Shown in pieces: positions 24,136 to 33,141 of a stretch of 35,119 bases of DNA (position 1 is its first letter; each line of letters starts with the position of its first letter). The stretch lies in assembly GCF_013299185.1 (NCBI RefSeq), contig NZ_JAAFKG010000008.1, positions 1-35,119 of the forward strand, given 5' to 3'. The DNA is from Microcoleus sp. bin48.metabat.b7b8b9.023 (lineage in GTDB: Bacteria > Cyanobacteriota > Cyanobacteriia > Cyanobacteriales > Microcoleaceae). The notes below the pieces were generated by a model. It was not told where the DNA came from and searched no databases. It saw only the letters and a list, made by a program, of their open reading frames with translations. The position numbers and the translations under genes were made by a program.

Positions 24136-27100
24136 ATGGGTAACACGATCGATCGAAACAGCAACGTGCATCAAACTCAGCGAGGAACTCCATTTGCCGG
24201 CCAAAACTGGTTAGTGGAAGAAAGAGATGCCTGCGGTGTGGGGTTTATTGCCAATCAAAGCGGCGAAGCTACGCACTCACTTATTCAAAAAGCCCTCCCA
24301 GCCTTAACTTGTCTGGAACATCGCGGCGGTTGCAGTGCAGACTCCGATTCCGGCGACGGCGCAGGTTTGATGACTGCAATTCCTTGGGAATTGTTGCATA
24401 CTTGGTTTGCCGAACAGGGAATTGTGCCTCCACCACAGGAACACTGCGGCGTGGGAATGCTGTTTCTGTCTCAAGATGAAAGTCAAGCGCAGACAGCGCG
24501 GCAGGTGGTTGAGCAAGTTATGGTCGATCGCGGTTTAACTGTTGTGGGATGGCGAAAAGTTCCCGTTTTACCGTCGGTTTTGGGCCCGCAAGCGCGGGAA
24601 AATCAACCTCAAATCGAACAGATAATCGTAAGTTCACCGAACTTGCAGGGAGATGAGCTCGACAGACAGCTATTTCTCGCCCGCCGCACCATCGGACACT
24701 CGCTATCGGATCGCCCCGGCTTCACCCGCCAAGACTTTTATAGTTGTTCTTTTTCCTGCCGCACGATCGTCTATAAAGGCATGGTGCGATCGGCAATACT
24801 CGGAGAATTTTACCTCGATCTGAAAAATCCCGCTTATAAAAGCGCCTTTGCCGTCTATCACCGTCGCTTCAGCACCAACACCATGCCCCGCTGGCACCTA
24901 GCCCAACCCATGCGCTTGCTGGGACACAACGGCGAAATTAACACGCTGTTGGGCAATATTACCTGGATGACGGCGCGGCAAGCCAATTTGTCTCACCCGA
25001 ATTGGAGTCAAGCGGATATCGACACGTTCAATCCCATTGTCAACTCCGAAAGCAGCGATTCGGCAAACTTGGACAACGTGATGGAAATGTTGGTGCACTC
25101 CGGCCGCACTCCCCTGGAATCCCTGACAATTATGGTGCCCGAAGCCTATAAAAATCAGCCGGATTTGGCGCCCTATCCCGAAATTGTCGATTTTTACGAA
25201 TATTACAGCGGTATTCAAGAACCTTGGGACGGCCCGGCGCTGTTGGTATTCAGCGATGGCAAGCAAGTAGGTGCTACGCTCGATCGCAACGGTTTGCGTC
25301 CGGCCCGTTACTGCATTACTAAAGACGGCTTGGTAATTGTCGCCTCCGAAGCCGGAGTTGTCGATATTCCCGAAGCAGATATCGTCGAAAAAGGCCGCTT
25401 GGGCCCAGGACAAATGATTGCAGTGGACTTGCAAACTAAGGAAATTCTCAAAAATTGGCAGCTAAAACAGCGGATTGCGAAGCGGCACCCCTACGGCGAA
25501 TGGCTGAAACAAAACCGCGAAATCTTGCAGCCGCAGCCTTTTGCCGAAACCGCAACCCTCGACTCGCAAGCGCTGTTAGCCACCCAAACTGCTTTCGGCT
25601 ACACCGCCGAAGATTTGGATATGGTAATTGTGGAGATGGCAAGTTCTGGAAAAGAACCGACTTTCTGCATGGGCGATGATATTCCCTTAGCTGTATTGTC
25701 AGAAAAGCCTCAGTTACTTTATAACTATTTCAAACAGCGGTTCGCTCAAGTGACAAATCCGCCGATCGACCCCCTGCGCGAGGGAATGGTGATGTCACTG
25801 ACGATGAATATGGGTTTGCGCGGCAATTTACTCCAAGCAACACCGGAAAATGCCAAGCTGCTAAAAATAGATTCCCCCGTACTCAACGACGGTGAACTGT
25901 CTTTCTTGAAAGACCAAAAGTCTTTCCCCGCAACGCAACTGTCAACTCTTTACAAAATTACTTCCGGGCCTGCTGGCCTACAAAGCGCAGTCGAGCAACT
26001 TTGTCAAGATGCTGTGGAGGCAATTCGATCGGGCGCAAGGATTCTAATTTTGAGCGATCGAGTGTCGAAGGAAGAAGGCGAATCTGCTGCTGTTGGTTTG
26101 AGTGATGAATGTACTTATATTCCGCCCTTGCTGGCCGTTGGTGCAGTTCACCACCACTTAATTAGCGTCGGGATGCGGATGCAAACTTCGCTGGTTGTGG
26201 ATACGGCGCAGTGTTGGAGCACTCACCACTTCGCGTGTTTGATCGGTTACGGCGCGATCGCAGTTTGCCCTTACTTAGCCTTGGAAAGCGTGCGCGGCTG
26301 GTGGTTTGACACCAAAACTCAAAACTTGATGGAACATGGCAAAGTTCCCAAGATTACCGTCACTGAGGCTCAAGCTAAATACCGCACAGCGGTGGAAAAC
26401 GGCTTGCTGAAAATCATGTCGAAAATGGGGATTTCGCTGTTGTCTAGCTATCAAGGCGCGCAAATCTTTGAGGCGATCGGGATTGGCGCCGATTTGCTCG
26501 ATTTGGGCTTCAAAGGCACTGTTTCCCGCATCGGTGGTTTGACTGTAGCAGAACTCGCTCACGAAGTAATGTCTTTCCACTCTCAGGCTTTCCCCGAATT
26601 ACTCCAGAAAAAGCTGGAAAACTTCGGCTTCGTGCAGTACCGCCGAGGTGGCGAATATCACATGAACAGCCCGGAAATGGCCAAGGCTTTGCACAAGGCT
26701 GTCGCTACATTTAAGGCTGATAGTAACGGTAACGGGGCCGACGCAAAAACCGCCTACGACCATTACGAGGTTTACAAGCAACAGCTCGAAAACCGTCCAG
26801 TCACGGCTTTGCGGGATTTGCTTGACTTTGCGAGCGATCGCCCTTCCATCCCCATCGAAGAAGTGGAATCTGTAGCAGATGTTGTCAAACGCTTCGCCAC
26901 CGGCGGAATGTCTCTCGGCGCTTTGTCGCCGGAAGCCCACGAAACTTTGGCGATCGCGATGAACCGCATCGGCGGCAAATCCAACTCCGGCGAAGGTGGC
27001 GAAGACCCGATCCGATACAACGTGCTGAACGATGTGAGTCCGGCCGGTTTCTCACAAACGCTACCTCACTTAAAAGGTTTGCAGAACGGCGATACAGCCT

Positions 27101-28830
27101 GTTCGTCCATCAAACAAGTAGCCTCCGGGCGTTTCGGCGTAACTCCCGAGTACCTGATGAGCGCCCAACAAATCGAAATTAAAGTCGCACAAGGTGCGAA
27201 ACCGGGTGAAGGCGGTCAATTGCCGGGGCCGAAAGTGAGCGAGTACATCGCCTATTTGCGCCGATCGAAACCGGGTGTCACTTTAATCTCTCCTCCTCCT
27301 CACCACGACATTTATTCGATCGAGGATTTGGCGCAGTTGATTTTTGACTTGCATCAAATCAATCCGAAAGCAGGAGTTTCGGTGAAGTTGGTATCGGAAG
27401 TCGGTATCGGCACTGTAGCAGCGGGCGTTGCCAAGGCAAATGCCGATGTGATTCAAATTTCCGGCCACGACGGCGGCACCGGTGCGTCTCCACTGAGTTC
27501 GATCAAGCACGCAGGTTCTCCGTGGGAACTCGGATTGACAGAAGTTCACCGAGTGCTGATTGAGAACAAGTTGCGCGATCGAGTTTTGTTGCGCGTTGAC
27601 GGCGGCTTCAAAACCGGTTGGGACGTAATTATCGGCGCTTTGATGGGCGGCGAAGAGTACGGTTTCGGCACGGTAGCAATGATTGCCGAAGGCTGCATCA
27701 TGGCTCGGGTTTGCCACATGAATAGCTGTCCTGTGGGCGTGACAACTCAACAGGAACACTTGCGGAAACGGTTCCCCGGAACACCGGAACACGTGGTTAA
27801 TTTCTTCTATTTCGTAGCAGAAGAAGTGCGGAGTTTGTTGGCGAAGTTGGGTTATAAGTCGATCGCAGATATCATCGGCCGCGCGGATTTGCTGAAGATG
27901 CGTGAAGGGGTGAAACTAACTAAAACTCAAGCAATTAATTTGGATTGTTTGACGAAGTTACCGGATACTAAGGGCGATCGATCTTTCTTAGTCCACGGCG
28001 ACATTCACACCAACGGCCCTGTGCTGGATGATGATTTGTTGGCGGATGTTGAGATTCAAAGTGCGATCGCCAATCACGGCACTGTCAGCAAGAATCTAAC
28101 ATTGGTAAATACCGATCGCACTGTGGGAGCACGTTTATCAGGTGCGATCGCGCTGCAACACGGCAACACCGGCTTTACTGGTGAAATCACCCTCAACTGC
28201 ACAGGTACTGCGGGCCAAAGCTTCGGCGCGTTCAACTTACCGGGAATGACGCTGCGACTGTCTGGCCAAGCTAACGACTACGTTGGTAAAGGGATGCACG
28301 GTGGCGAAATTGCGATCAAACCGCCGATTGGTGCGACGTATGATGCTGCCGAAAATGCGATCGTTGGCAACACTTGCTTGTACGGCGCGACGGGCGGAAC
28401 CCTGTTAGCTGCGGGTAAAGCAGGCGAACGATTTGCGGTGCGTAACTCGATGGCGAAAGCAGTCATTGAAGGTGCCGGCGATCACTGTTGCGAGTACATG
28501 ACTGGCGGCGTCATTGTCGTCCTAGGAAAAGTCGGCCGGAACGTCGGCGCTGGAATGACTGGCGGCTTGGGTTATTTCCTCGATGAAGATGGCAATTTCC
28601 CCGCGCACGTCAACGGAGAGATTGTGAAGATGCAGCGGGTTTCTACGGCCGCTGGTGAGGCGCAGTTGAAGGAGTTGATTGAGATGCAGTGCGATCGAAC
28701 TAACAGCAAAAAAGCCGAGAAGATTCTCGCAAATTGGTCGGAATACTTGCCGAAGTTCTGGCAAGTTGTGCCGCCAAGTGAAGCGAATTCGCCGGAGGCT
28801 TCGGAGCAAAAGATTGCTGTAGAAGCTTAA
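24136..28830 (+). CDS. glsF: Ferredoxin-dependent glutamate synthase (Fd-GOGAT)
   Basis: 1564 residues, normal for the large single-subunit cyanobacterial/plastid enzyme, which makes two glutamates from glutamine and 2-oxoglutarate with ferredoxin electrons. A 32-residue propeptide precedes the catalytic Cys33 (RDACGVGF) of the class II glutaminase domain (33 to about 440). Then come the central domain, the FMN-binding synthase domain (about 880-1250) with [13 protein letters not shown] and [14 protein letters not shown], and the iron-sulfur cysteines Cys1187, Cys1193 and Cys1198 ([15 protein letters not shown]). The C-terminal GXGXG beta-helix domain (about 1290-1530) includes [11 protein letters not shown] and [14 protein letters not shown]. 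No NADPH-type small subunit gene is adjacent, in line with ferredoxin use. Long minus-strand frames within it are shadows. Confidence 0.97.
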   Translation: MGNTIDRNSNVHQTQRGTPFAGQNWLVEERDACGVGFIANQSGEATHSLIQKALPALTCLEHRGGCSADSDSGDGAGLMTAIPWELLHTWFAEQGIVPPPQEHCGVGMLFLSQDESQAQTARQVVEQVMVDRGLTVVGWRKVPVLPSVLGPQARENQPQIEQIIVSSPNLQGDELDRQLFLARRTIGHSLSDRPGFTRQDFYSCSFSCRTIVYKGMVRSAILGEFYLDLKNPAYKSAFAVYHRRFSTNTMPRWHLAQPMRLLGHNGEINTLLGNITWMTARQANLSHPNWSQADIDTFNPIVNSESSDSANLDNVMEMLVHSGRTPLESLTIMVPEAYKNQPDLAPYPEIVDFYEYYSGIQEPWDGPALLVFSDGKQVGATLDRNGLRPARYCITKDGLVIVASEAGVVDIPEADIVEKGRLGPGQMIAVDLQTKEILKNWQLKQRIAKRHPYGEWLKQNREILQPQPFAETATLDSQALLATQTAFGYTAEDLDMVIVEMASSGKEPTFCMGDDIPLAVLSEKPQLLYNYFKQRFAQVTNPPIDPLREGMVMSLTMNMGLRGNLLQATPENAKLLKIDSPVLNDGELSFLKDQKSFPATQLSTLYKITSGPAGLQSAVEQLCQDAVEAIRSGARILILSDRVSKEEGESAAVGLSDECTYIPPLLAVGAVHHHLISVGMRMQTSLVVDTAQCWSTHHFACLIGYGAIAVCPYLALESVRGWWFDTKTQNLMEHGKVPKITVTEAQAKYRTAVENGLLKIMSKMGISLLSSYQGAQIFEAIGIGADLLDLGFKGTVSRIGGLTVAELAHEVMSFHSQAFPELLQKKLENFGFVQYRRGGEYHMNSPEMAKALHKAVATFKADSNGNGADAKTAYDHYEVYKQQLENRPVTALRDLLDFASDRPSIPIEEVESVADVVKRFATGGMSLGALSPEAHETLAIAMNRIGGKSNSGEGGEDPIRYNVLNDVSPAGFSQTLPHLKGLQNGDTACSSIKQVASGRFGVTPEYLMSAQQIEIKVAQGAKPGEGGQLPGPKVSEYIAYLRRSKPGVTLISPPPHHDIYSIEDLAQLIFDLHQINPKAGVSVKLVSEVGIGTVAAGVAKANADVIQISGHDGGTGASPLSSIKHAGSPWELGLTEVHRVLIENKLRDRVLLRVDGGFKTGWDVIIGALMGGEEYGFGTVAMIAEGCIMARVCHMNSCPVGVTTQQEHLRKRFPGTPEHVVNFFYFVAEEVRSLLAKLGYKSIADIIGRADLLKMREGVKLTKTQAINLDCLTKLPDTKGDRSFLVHGDIHTNGPVLDDDLLADVEIQSAIANHGTVSKNLTLVNTDRTVGARLSGAIALQHGNTGFTGEITLNCTGTAGQSFGAFNLPGMTLRLSGQANDYVGKGMHGGEIAIKPPIGATYDAAENAIVGNTCLYGATGGTLLAAGKAGERFAVRNSMAKAVIEGAGDHCCEYMTGGVIVVLGKVGRNVGAGMTGGLGYFLDEDGNFPAHVNGEIVKMQRVSTAAGEAQLKELIEMQCDRTNSKKAEKILANWSEYLPKFWQVVPPSEANSPEASEQKIAVEA

Positions 28831-28844
28831 TTTTGCAATCCGAG

Positions 28845-29030
28845 TTTCTTTAGCTTGTAGGCGCAGTCAGAAACCGGGTTTTTTCCAAAATCTTTGGTTG
28901 TTACCGACAGATTAGGTAAAAAACCCGGTTTCTTTAGCTTGTAGGCGCAGTTAAAAACCGGGCTTTTTTCCGAAATCTTTGATTGTTACCGACAGATGAG
29001 CGTAAAAAACCCGTTTTCTTGAGGTTGATG
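28845..29030. repeat. Two tandem units with AAACCGGGTTTTTT hairpins (family C)
   Basis: An approximately 84-bp unit starts TTTCTTTAGCTTGTAGGCGC and is repeated at 28929. Each unit contains AAACCGGG(T/C)TTTTTT and, about 40 bp on, AAAAAACCCG(G)TTTCTT, which together form a large stem. The first hairpin with its T-run could terminate glsF transcription. Confidence 0.8.
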
Positions 29031-29042
29031 CGTAACTTTTAG

Positions 29043-29462
29043 TTAAACTAGAGTGTAATCTTTAACTGCCTCGCTTTGAAGGAATTCTTGATAAGCAGAT
29101 TCATCTCCAAAAGATTCGATCGAAACCTGAGATTTTGGCATTGGTATTAGCGGAGTTTCGACGGGGACATATTTGCAGTATCCAACTACAATCATCTCAA
29201 ACTCGTTATTAGGTATTGCTGTCGGGTACTCTTCCACCCTCACAACTTCCCAGTCTCCAGTACGGTAGTGGGTGCTACAACCGGAACCATCAGCACTGTG
29301 AAACTCCAGCAATCTGTACCCCGGTGCGGGAATAGGTTCGTTGGATGAATCAAAATACTCTGCAAGGATATCAGTGTATGCCCCTGTGTGGGCTAACAAC
29401 CTATTATCTTCCCCCTCATTTTCAGTCCATTCGGCACGAAAAATTATATATTTTCTACCCAT
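29043..29462 (-). CDS. Hypothetical protein, 139 aa, intact copy of a duplicated gene
   Basis: I do not recognise the family. The protein is acidic, has no signal peptide or membrane segment, and contains beta-rich stretches such as RKYIIFRAEW, GDWEVVRVEEYPT and EFEMIVVGYCKYVPVE. The start ATG is preceded by a strong GAGGAGG Shine-Dalgarno sequence about 9 bp upstream. A 34-codon open stretch without a start codon, ending in YIEETEED, stops 5 bp upstream of this gene and looks like the tail of another, lost reading frame. A truncated second copy lies 3.2 kb away on the same strand (32282-32551) and keeps about 80 similar residues. The gene lies in an accessory island with Uma2 and antitoxin-like genes. 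Confidence 0.7.
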   Translation of the reverse strand: MGRKYIIFRAEWTENEGEDNRLLAHTGAYTDILAEYFDSSNEPIPAPGYRLLEFHSADGSGCSTHYRTGDWEVVRVEEYPTAIPNNEFEMIVVGYCKYVPVETPLIPMPKSQVSIESFGDESAYQEFLQSEAVKDYTLV

Positions 29463-29667
29463 TAATCAATCCTCCTCGGTTTCTTCGATGTAATTAGGGA
29501 ATTCAGTTTTGCCTTTAAAAACGCACTCCCACTTGAGAATGGGATTGTTTTGATTTACTCTATGTAAGTTTTAACTGCTACAACTGGCATACATTTTCGG
29601 ATTATAACTACTTATTATTGTAGGCGGATGCGATCGAGTTTATCTGGAATTGAATTACGTTTATCGC

Positions 29668-30303
29668 CTATCGGTTAGCTAGTTGTTGCTTCAAATCGCG
29701 GATAGCAGCACTGGTGTTGCATTGATAAGCAATTTCTACACAACGGGCGATCGCACTTTGTAGATCGAAGTCTGGAAAATAGAGGCTGTGGGTTTTAACT
29801 TGATAGTTTCCACCTTGCAGCCCATAAATTAACAGTTGCTGCTTCTTGTACAGCCAAATTTCAGGAACCCGATAGGGAAGATAGTCTTGTACATCCGAAT
29901 AACTGGTAACATCAATTTCTATGGCTAAATCTGGCGGCGGATCGTTTTGCCAATCTATCCGCTTTTTTCCACAAACCGCTTGCCAATTGTTAATGTAAAA
30001 GCAATAATCTGGTTCAATTCCGCTTTCTTCTGGCACTGTCATGGTGATAGGAGTAAACGCATCATATTCCCGTTCATCGGCATCCAAAAGAGTTGTGACA
30101 ATATTGGCAATCAAATGAGCATCTTTTCCGTGTACGGGTAGAGGTGACATCAGCAATACTTCTCCATTACGATACTTCAGACGCGGAATAGAGCCATCTC
30201 CTCGGCGATCGTACAAACTTTGATATTCTTGCCAAGTTGCGGGTAAGCGCACTACAGAACCCGCAGGCAATTGAATTTTTTCGGGTGATACGAGGGCAAA
30301 CAT
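29668..30303 (-). CDS. Uma2 family endonuclease (DUF820)
   Basis: 211 residues, the usual length for Uma2/DUF820, a PD-(D/E)xK nuclease-fold family hugely expanded in cyanobacteria and of unknown role. Landmarks are TWQEYQSLYDRRGDG near the N-terminus, RLKYRNGEVLLMSPLPVHG, the acidic site GIEPDYCFYI, and PPPDLAIEIDVTSYSD followed by YLPYRVPEIWLY. The candidate catalytic residues are the Asp of EPDY and the Glu of AIEID. The start ATG at 30303 has GGGAG upstream. It stands immediately downstream of a frameshifted small gene on the same strand. Confidence 0.9.
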   Translation of the reverse strand: MFALVSPEKIQLPAGSVVRLPATWQEYQSLYDRRGDGSIPRLKYRNGEVLLMSPLPVHGKDAHLIANIVTTLLDADEREYDAFTPITMTVPEESGIEPDYCFYINNWQAVCGKKRIDWQNDPPPDLAIEIDVTSYSDVQDYLPYRVPEIWLYKKQQLLIYGLQGGNYQVKTHSLYFPDFDLQSAIARCVEIAYQCNTSAAIRDLKQQLANR

Positions 30304-30403
30304 GGTCTAATCTCCCTTTTGCAGCCATTGACTTTAAGGATAACAAAACCGGTGCGGGCGATCGCAGTTGAGCTTTCATGTATACCGTAAACTTTCACAC
30401 CTT

Positions 30404-30591
30404 TTCTCGGTTTTACTGCCCGCGTCCTGGTTTGCAATCTACGAAACCTAATGCTTCTGTGCCCTTGAAAACTGGCGATCGAAATGGCGATCGTTGGTGC
30501 GATCGGATATTCAATTTCCGCAGCACGCGCAATTAAAGCTTTTTTAATTCGTTCTGGCAAACGTCTCAAAATAACTTCGGCATTAGCACCT
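30404..30591 (-). pseudogene. Small frameshifted gene remnant (ribbon-helix-helix-like candidate)
   Basis: The frame reads AEVILRRLPERIKKALIARA, then EIEYPIAPTIAISIASF, and then shifts. In the next frame it continues KGTEALGFVDCKPGRGQ and stops, which looks like the natural end of the same protein. One base near the TTTTCAAGGG run appears lost or gained. The only start in frame is TTG, with an in-frame stop shortly before it, so the 5' end is also damaged. The family is not certain. The R-L-P-E-R-I-K block followed by a helix recalls small DNA-binding antitoxin-like proteins. Confidence 0.45.
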
Positions 30592-30597
30592 CAGAAA

Positions 30598-31341
30598 TTA
30601 ATTAATAATTTCTCCTTTGTTATTGGCCAACTTTTCACGCCATTTTTGAAGTTCCTCAGGTGTTTGTCTCACCCAATCTGTTACTTCGCCAAGGATTTTT
30701 AATGGTGCTTGAGAGCGATACGATCGTGTCGGATTGCCCGGAAATTTTTTGTCTGTAACATTCGGGTCATTTTCAAACCCCCCTGTCGGTTCAACGATAT
30801 AAACACGTTCACATTTATCACCTTTTGCTAATGCAGCAGCTAGTCCCGCCCCATTAACAAGCGCTGTGAAATAAATGTGATTCATTTTGAGTTCAAGTTT
30901 GTAATTAGAACTGCCCCCTGCTGTCAGCAAATCGCCAACCTGCAAATCTGCTTTCGTCCCATGATAAAAGGGGCCTTTGTCAGAAGGTTTATCTTTAAAC
31001 GAAGTTGCTAATTCATAATTCTTTTTTGCATTGTCAGAGTCGCCTAAGTCTTCATAGCATTTGGCAATGTTTGAATATAGAGAAGGGAAAGCACTCTTAA
31101 CAGAGTCGTTATTTATTCTTAATGCAAACAGCAAAGCCGTTTTGAGCCATTGTAACTTGTCGGGAACATTCTTTTGATATCGAACTACATAATGGGCTGA
31201 AATAAATTTTTCAAAGTCGTATTTTGCTTCGTTCCAGGCTTGAAAAAACAGTTTACTTGCTTCTTCTGGTTTGCCTTTTTCTTCCATGCCCATAGCTTGA
31301 AGACACAGTTTAACAACATTGTTGTTTGGGTTGAATTCCAT
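30598..31341 (-). CDS. arr: TPR-like domain fused to rifampin ADP-ribosyltransferase (Arr)
   Basis: 247 residues. The C-terminal part (about 122-235) is an Arr domain, which transfers ADP-ribose from NAD+ to a hydroxyl of rifamycins. It reads FYHGTKADLQVGDLLTAG, NHIYFTA, VYIVEPTGGFENDPNVTDKK and FPGNPTRSYRSQAPL. His127, Tyr157 and Asp192 stand at the spacings (30 and 35 residues) I recall for the catalytic His19, Tyr49 and Asp84 of mycobacterial Arr, so the enzyme is probably active. Residues 5-115 are helical, with tetratricopeptide-like pairs (SLYSNIAKCYEDLGDSDNAKKNYELA). Stand-alone Arr enzymes are about 140 residues, so the fusion is unusual. The natural substrate could be a macromolecule rather than an antibiotic. 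No signal peptide. Confidence 0.88.
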   Translation of the reverse strand: MEFNPNNNVVKLCLQAMGMEEKGKPEEASKLFFQAWNEAKYDFEKFISAHYVVRYQKNVPDKLQWLKTALLFALRINNDSVKSAFPSLYSNIAKCYEDLGDSDNAKKNYELATSFKDKPSDKGPFYHGTKADLQVGDLLTAGGSSNYKLELKMNHIYFTALVNGAGLAAALAKGDKCERVYIVEPTGGFENDPNVTDKKFPGNPTRSYRSQAPLKILGEVTDWVRQTPEELQKWREKLANNKGEIIN

Positions 31342-31374
31342 GATTATCTCGTAATTATTATAATTTTGATATTG

Positions 31375-31611
31375 TCATGAGGCTAAAACGGGACGATCGA
31401 GCTTGCAGACTGCATACAGAAGCGAAGCTTTAATATCGTCAAGTTCCAAGTCTGGCAATTCTTCCAGAAACTCAAAAAATTGCTCACCCGCAGCTAGCAA
31501 CTGTAGGATATCGATGACTCGAATCCGCATTCCCCGAATGCAGGGACGATCGCCACATTGTCTTGGATTCACCGTGATTCTGTCCAACAGATAAGCAACG
31601 GATGCTGGCAT
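31375..31611 (-). CDS. DUF433 domain protein (orphan VapB-like antitoxin)
   Basis: 78 residues, full DUF433 domain: DRITVNPRQCGDRPCIRGMRIRVIDILQLLAAGE, then LEELPDLELDDIKASLLYA. DUF433 proteins are DNA-binding antitoxin-like partners of DUF5615 PIN-like toxins, normally encoded just downstream. Here the downstream gene is the TPR-Arr gene, 34 bp away, and no DUF5615 frame is seen, so the antitoxin appears orphaned. Confidence 0.88.
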   Translation of the reverse strand: MPASVAYLLDRITVNPRQCGDRPCIRGMRIRVIDILQLLAAGEQFFEFLEELPDLELDDIKASLLYAVCKLDRPVLAS

Positions 31612-31668
31612 CGATCAAAATTGTTTGAAACCTTTGTCTCTAGCTTACCTCATTTATCGATCGAAATT

Positions 31669-31697
31669 CACGCCGCGATCGAATTGTGCGATCGCCA
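31669..31697. repeat. HIP1-rich motif, copy 1 (inverted centre)
   Basis: CACGCCGC + GATCGAATTGTGCGATC + GCCA. The same flanks with the exactly inverted 17-bp centre are found at 32155-32183. Confidence 0.7.
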
Positions 31698-31698
31698 T

Positions 31699-31837
31699 CT
31701 ACGGTAACGGGCGCTGACGAATTCGATCGCGATCCACCACCGTAAACCGTTCCTCAAATTGCAATCTTTCCATCTGCAATAAATTTAACAATATTGATGC
31801 TGGTTCTTCCGGTGTCTGAGAATGTCGCGGACTTCAT
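31699..31837 (-). pseudogene. Toxin gene remnant downstream of the antitoxin-like gene
   Basis: An ATG at 31837 overlaps the stop of the preceding gene (ATGA), the classic coupling of toxin-antitoxin pairs, but after MKSATFS the frame soon fails. In another frame the sequence gives TPEEPASILLNLLQMERLQF, then EERFTVVDRDRIRQRPLP and a stop, which resembles the middle of a PIN-domain toxin. This seems to be a collapsed toxin region, perhaps from two different toxins joined by deletion. Confidence 0.4.
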
Positions 31838-32064
31838 AGCTGCTCATAGTCCATCGGCGTAGACATTCCCGCTGCAATCTCGGCTTTGGCTTTCCGGGCT
31901 GCCGCGACTAGATTATTCTTCGTCCGCTTAAACGACTCATCCCATCGCTTTTCTTCTTCAATTTCTGACAGATATGCGCGAACATTCTCCACTACCTGCT
32001 TTTGAAGCTCGTCAGGTAGGGACTCAAGCATCTTAACGATCGTGGTAATTGCAGGAGAAGACAT
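31834..32064 (-). CDS. Small antitoxin-like protein
   Basis: 76 residues, charged and helical: KMLESLPDELQKQVVENVRA, then SEIEEEKRWDESFKRTKNNLVAAARKAKAEIA and the ending MDYEQL. Similar short proteins in cyanobacteria precede RelE- or PIN-type toxin genes with overlapping ATGA. The same overlap is present here but the downstream frame is broken. The family name is not certain. It may be a stranded antitoxin kept by chance or still protecting against a toxin elsewhere. Confidence 0.65.
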   Translation of the reverse strand: MSSPAITTIVKMLESLPDELQKQVVENVRAYLSEIEEEKRWDESFKRTKNNLVAAARKAKAEIAAGMSTPMDYEQL

Positions 32065-32154
32065 GGCATTTATTCAGTGCAGTGGATCTTCTCTATTCTA
32101 CAACCTTCGCCACAAACAAGCCATAAAGTATTTCAATATAATCGCGATCGAACT

Positions 32155-32183
32155 CACGCCGCGATCGCACAATTCGATCGCCA
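32155..32183. repeat. HIP1-rich motif, copy 2
   Basis: CACGCCGC + GATCGCACAATTCGATC + GCCA; the centre is the reverse complement of that in copy 1 at 31669-31697. Confidence 0.7.
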
Positions 32184-32281
32184 CTTCCAGCTCAATACTC
32201 TCTAAAGTATTATTTGTAGGCTAGGCGCAGGCAGGAAGTGTCTCATAAACGAGTTCCATGAGTTGTTCTGAAGCAACGGTA

Positions 32282-32551
32282 TCAGAGATTATGACGTGAG
32301 ACTTCTGCTGTTTTAGCTAAAAATTCTTGATAAGCCGATTCATCTCCAAAAGAGTCGATCGACACCTGAGCGTTTTGCATCGATATCAGCAGAATTTCTA
32401 CAGGGACATATTTGCAGTATCCAACTACAATCATCTCAAATTCGTTATTAGCTATTGCTGTCGGGTATTCTTCCACCCTCACCACTTCCCAGTCTCCAGT
32501 ATGGTAGTGCGCGCTAGAAGCGGAACCGTCAGCCCTGTGAAACTCCAGCAA
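32282..32551 (-). pseudogene. Truncated duplicate of the 29043-29462 gene
   Basis: About 80 codons closely similar to the C-terminal two thirds of the 139-aa hypothetical protein (GDWEVVRVEEYPTAI, EFEMIVVGYCKYVPVE, SFGDESAYQEFL). The 5' third and the start codon are missing. At 32558-32580 the sequence jumps from the codons for G-Y-R directly to CACTCCCACTTGAGAA, which in the intact locus lies upstream of the start, so roughly 190 bp were deleted. The only starts left are non-ATG, and an in-frame TAA precedes them. The last residues (KTAEVSRHNL) also differ. Confidence 0.75.
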
Positions 32552-32751
32552 TCTGTACCCTTAAAACCCACTCCCACTTGAGAAGCGAACTCAAGCCAAC
32601 TACCGTAAAGCAGAGCTAGCTCTCATTTACTTTGCATATTGTAATTATTAATAAAACCTATACTTTTTCTTGATGGCTTTGCACTGCTCCCCATCCGTTT
32701 AACACCAATACTTAAATACATCTGAGCTTATCTGCACTCCGCGAAAACTTT

Positions 32752-32786
32752 TGTTACAATATGTAAGCTGTTACAAATCGTAACTT
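32752..32786 (+). promoter_or_regulatory. Doubled TGTTACA inverted motifs before the small membrane protein gene
   Basis: TGTTACAATATGTAA and TGTTACAAATCGTAA follow each other at a 19-bp period (32752 and 32771), each an imperfect inverted repeat of TTAC/GTAA. They lie directly before the ATG at 32787 and may be operator half-sites. Confidence 0.4.
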
Positions 32787-32990
32787 ATGCTGGTTTCTAT
32801 TTTAATAATTGACGTTGCCCTCGTTGCCTGGTCATTGCATCTAATGCAAGAGGCGATCGCGCAACGAGAATTTTCACTAATCCTAGCCGGCACCCTAGTT
32901 GCGGTTTCAGCCGCGGCCCTGGTAGTCGTCTACTTCCTCATGGGGTCTTGTTTGAGCCATTTAACTGAAATATCCCAGCACACCTACTAG
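32787..32990 (+). CDS. Small membrane protein, 67 aa
   Basis: I do not recognise a named family. Two hydrophobic helices (about 1-22 and 30-52) are joined by the short polar stretch QEAIAQREF. The C-terminus SCLSHLTEISQHTY is polar. The open frame begins with ATG right after a doubled inverted motif and is followed by a good terminator at 33051-33084, which supports a real, separately transcribed gene. Confidence 0.6.
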   Translation: MLVSILIIDVALVAWSLHLMQEAIAQREFSLILAGTLVAVSAAALVVVYFLMGSCLSHLTEISQHTY

Positions 32991-33050
32991 ATTGTAGTGG
33001 CGATCGACAATTGTCAAAAAGCGAGGAATTTTTTTGAAAAAAAAGCCAAA

Positions 33051-33084
33051 AGCCTTGCCCGTCCAAGGCTCCAAACTATTTTTT
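33051..33084 (+). terminator. Terminator hairpin
   Basis: AGCCTTG (33051-33057) pairs with CAAGGCT (33064-33070), followed shortly by TTTTTT at 33078-33084. It closes the small membrane protein transcript and precedes the tRNA promoter. Confidence 0.7.
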
Positions 33085-33093
33085 CAAAAAGGC

Positions 33094-33123
33094 TTGACAA
33101 ATATCGGTCAGTTAAGGCATGAT
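33094..33123 (+). promoter_or_regulatory. Promoter of the tRNA-Ala gene
   Basis: A perfect -35 box TTGACA (33094-33099) and CATGAT (33118-33123) as -10 with an 18-bp spacer; the tRNA begins 18 bp after the -10 box. Confidence 0.6.
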
Positions 33124-33141
33124 TGAGAGCGCGAAAACAAA

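Noticed and set aside
24898..25434. Minus-strand 178-codon frame inside glsF, and a similar 169-codon frame at 27283-27792.
   Set aside because: They are shadows of the strongly conserved glsF coding sequence and contain no family motifs.
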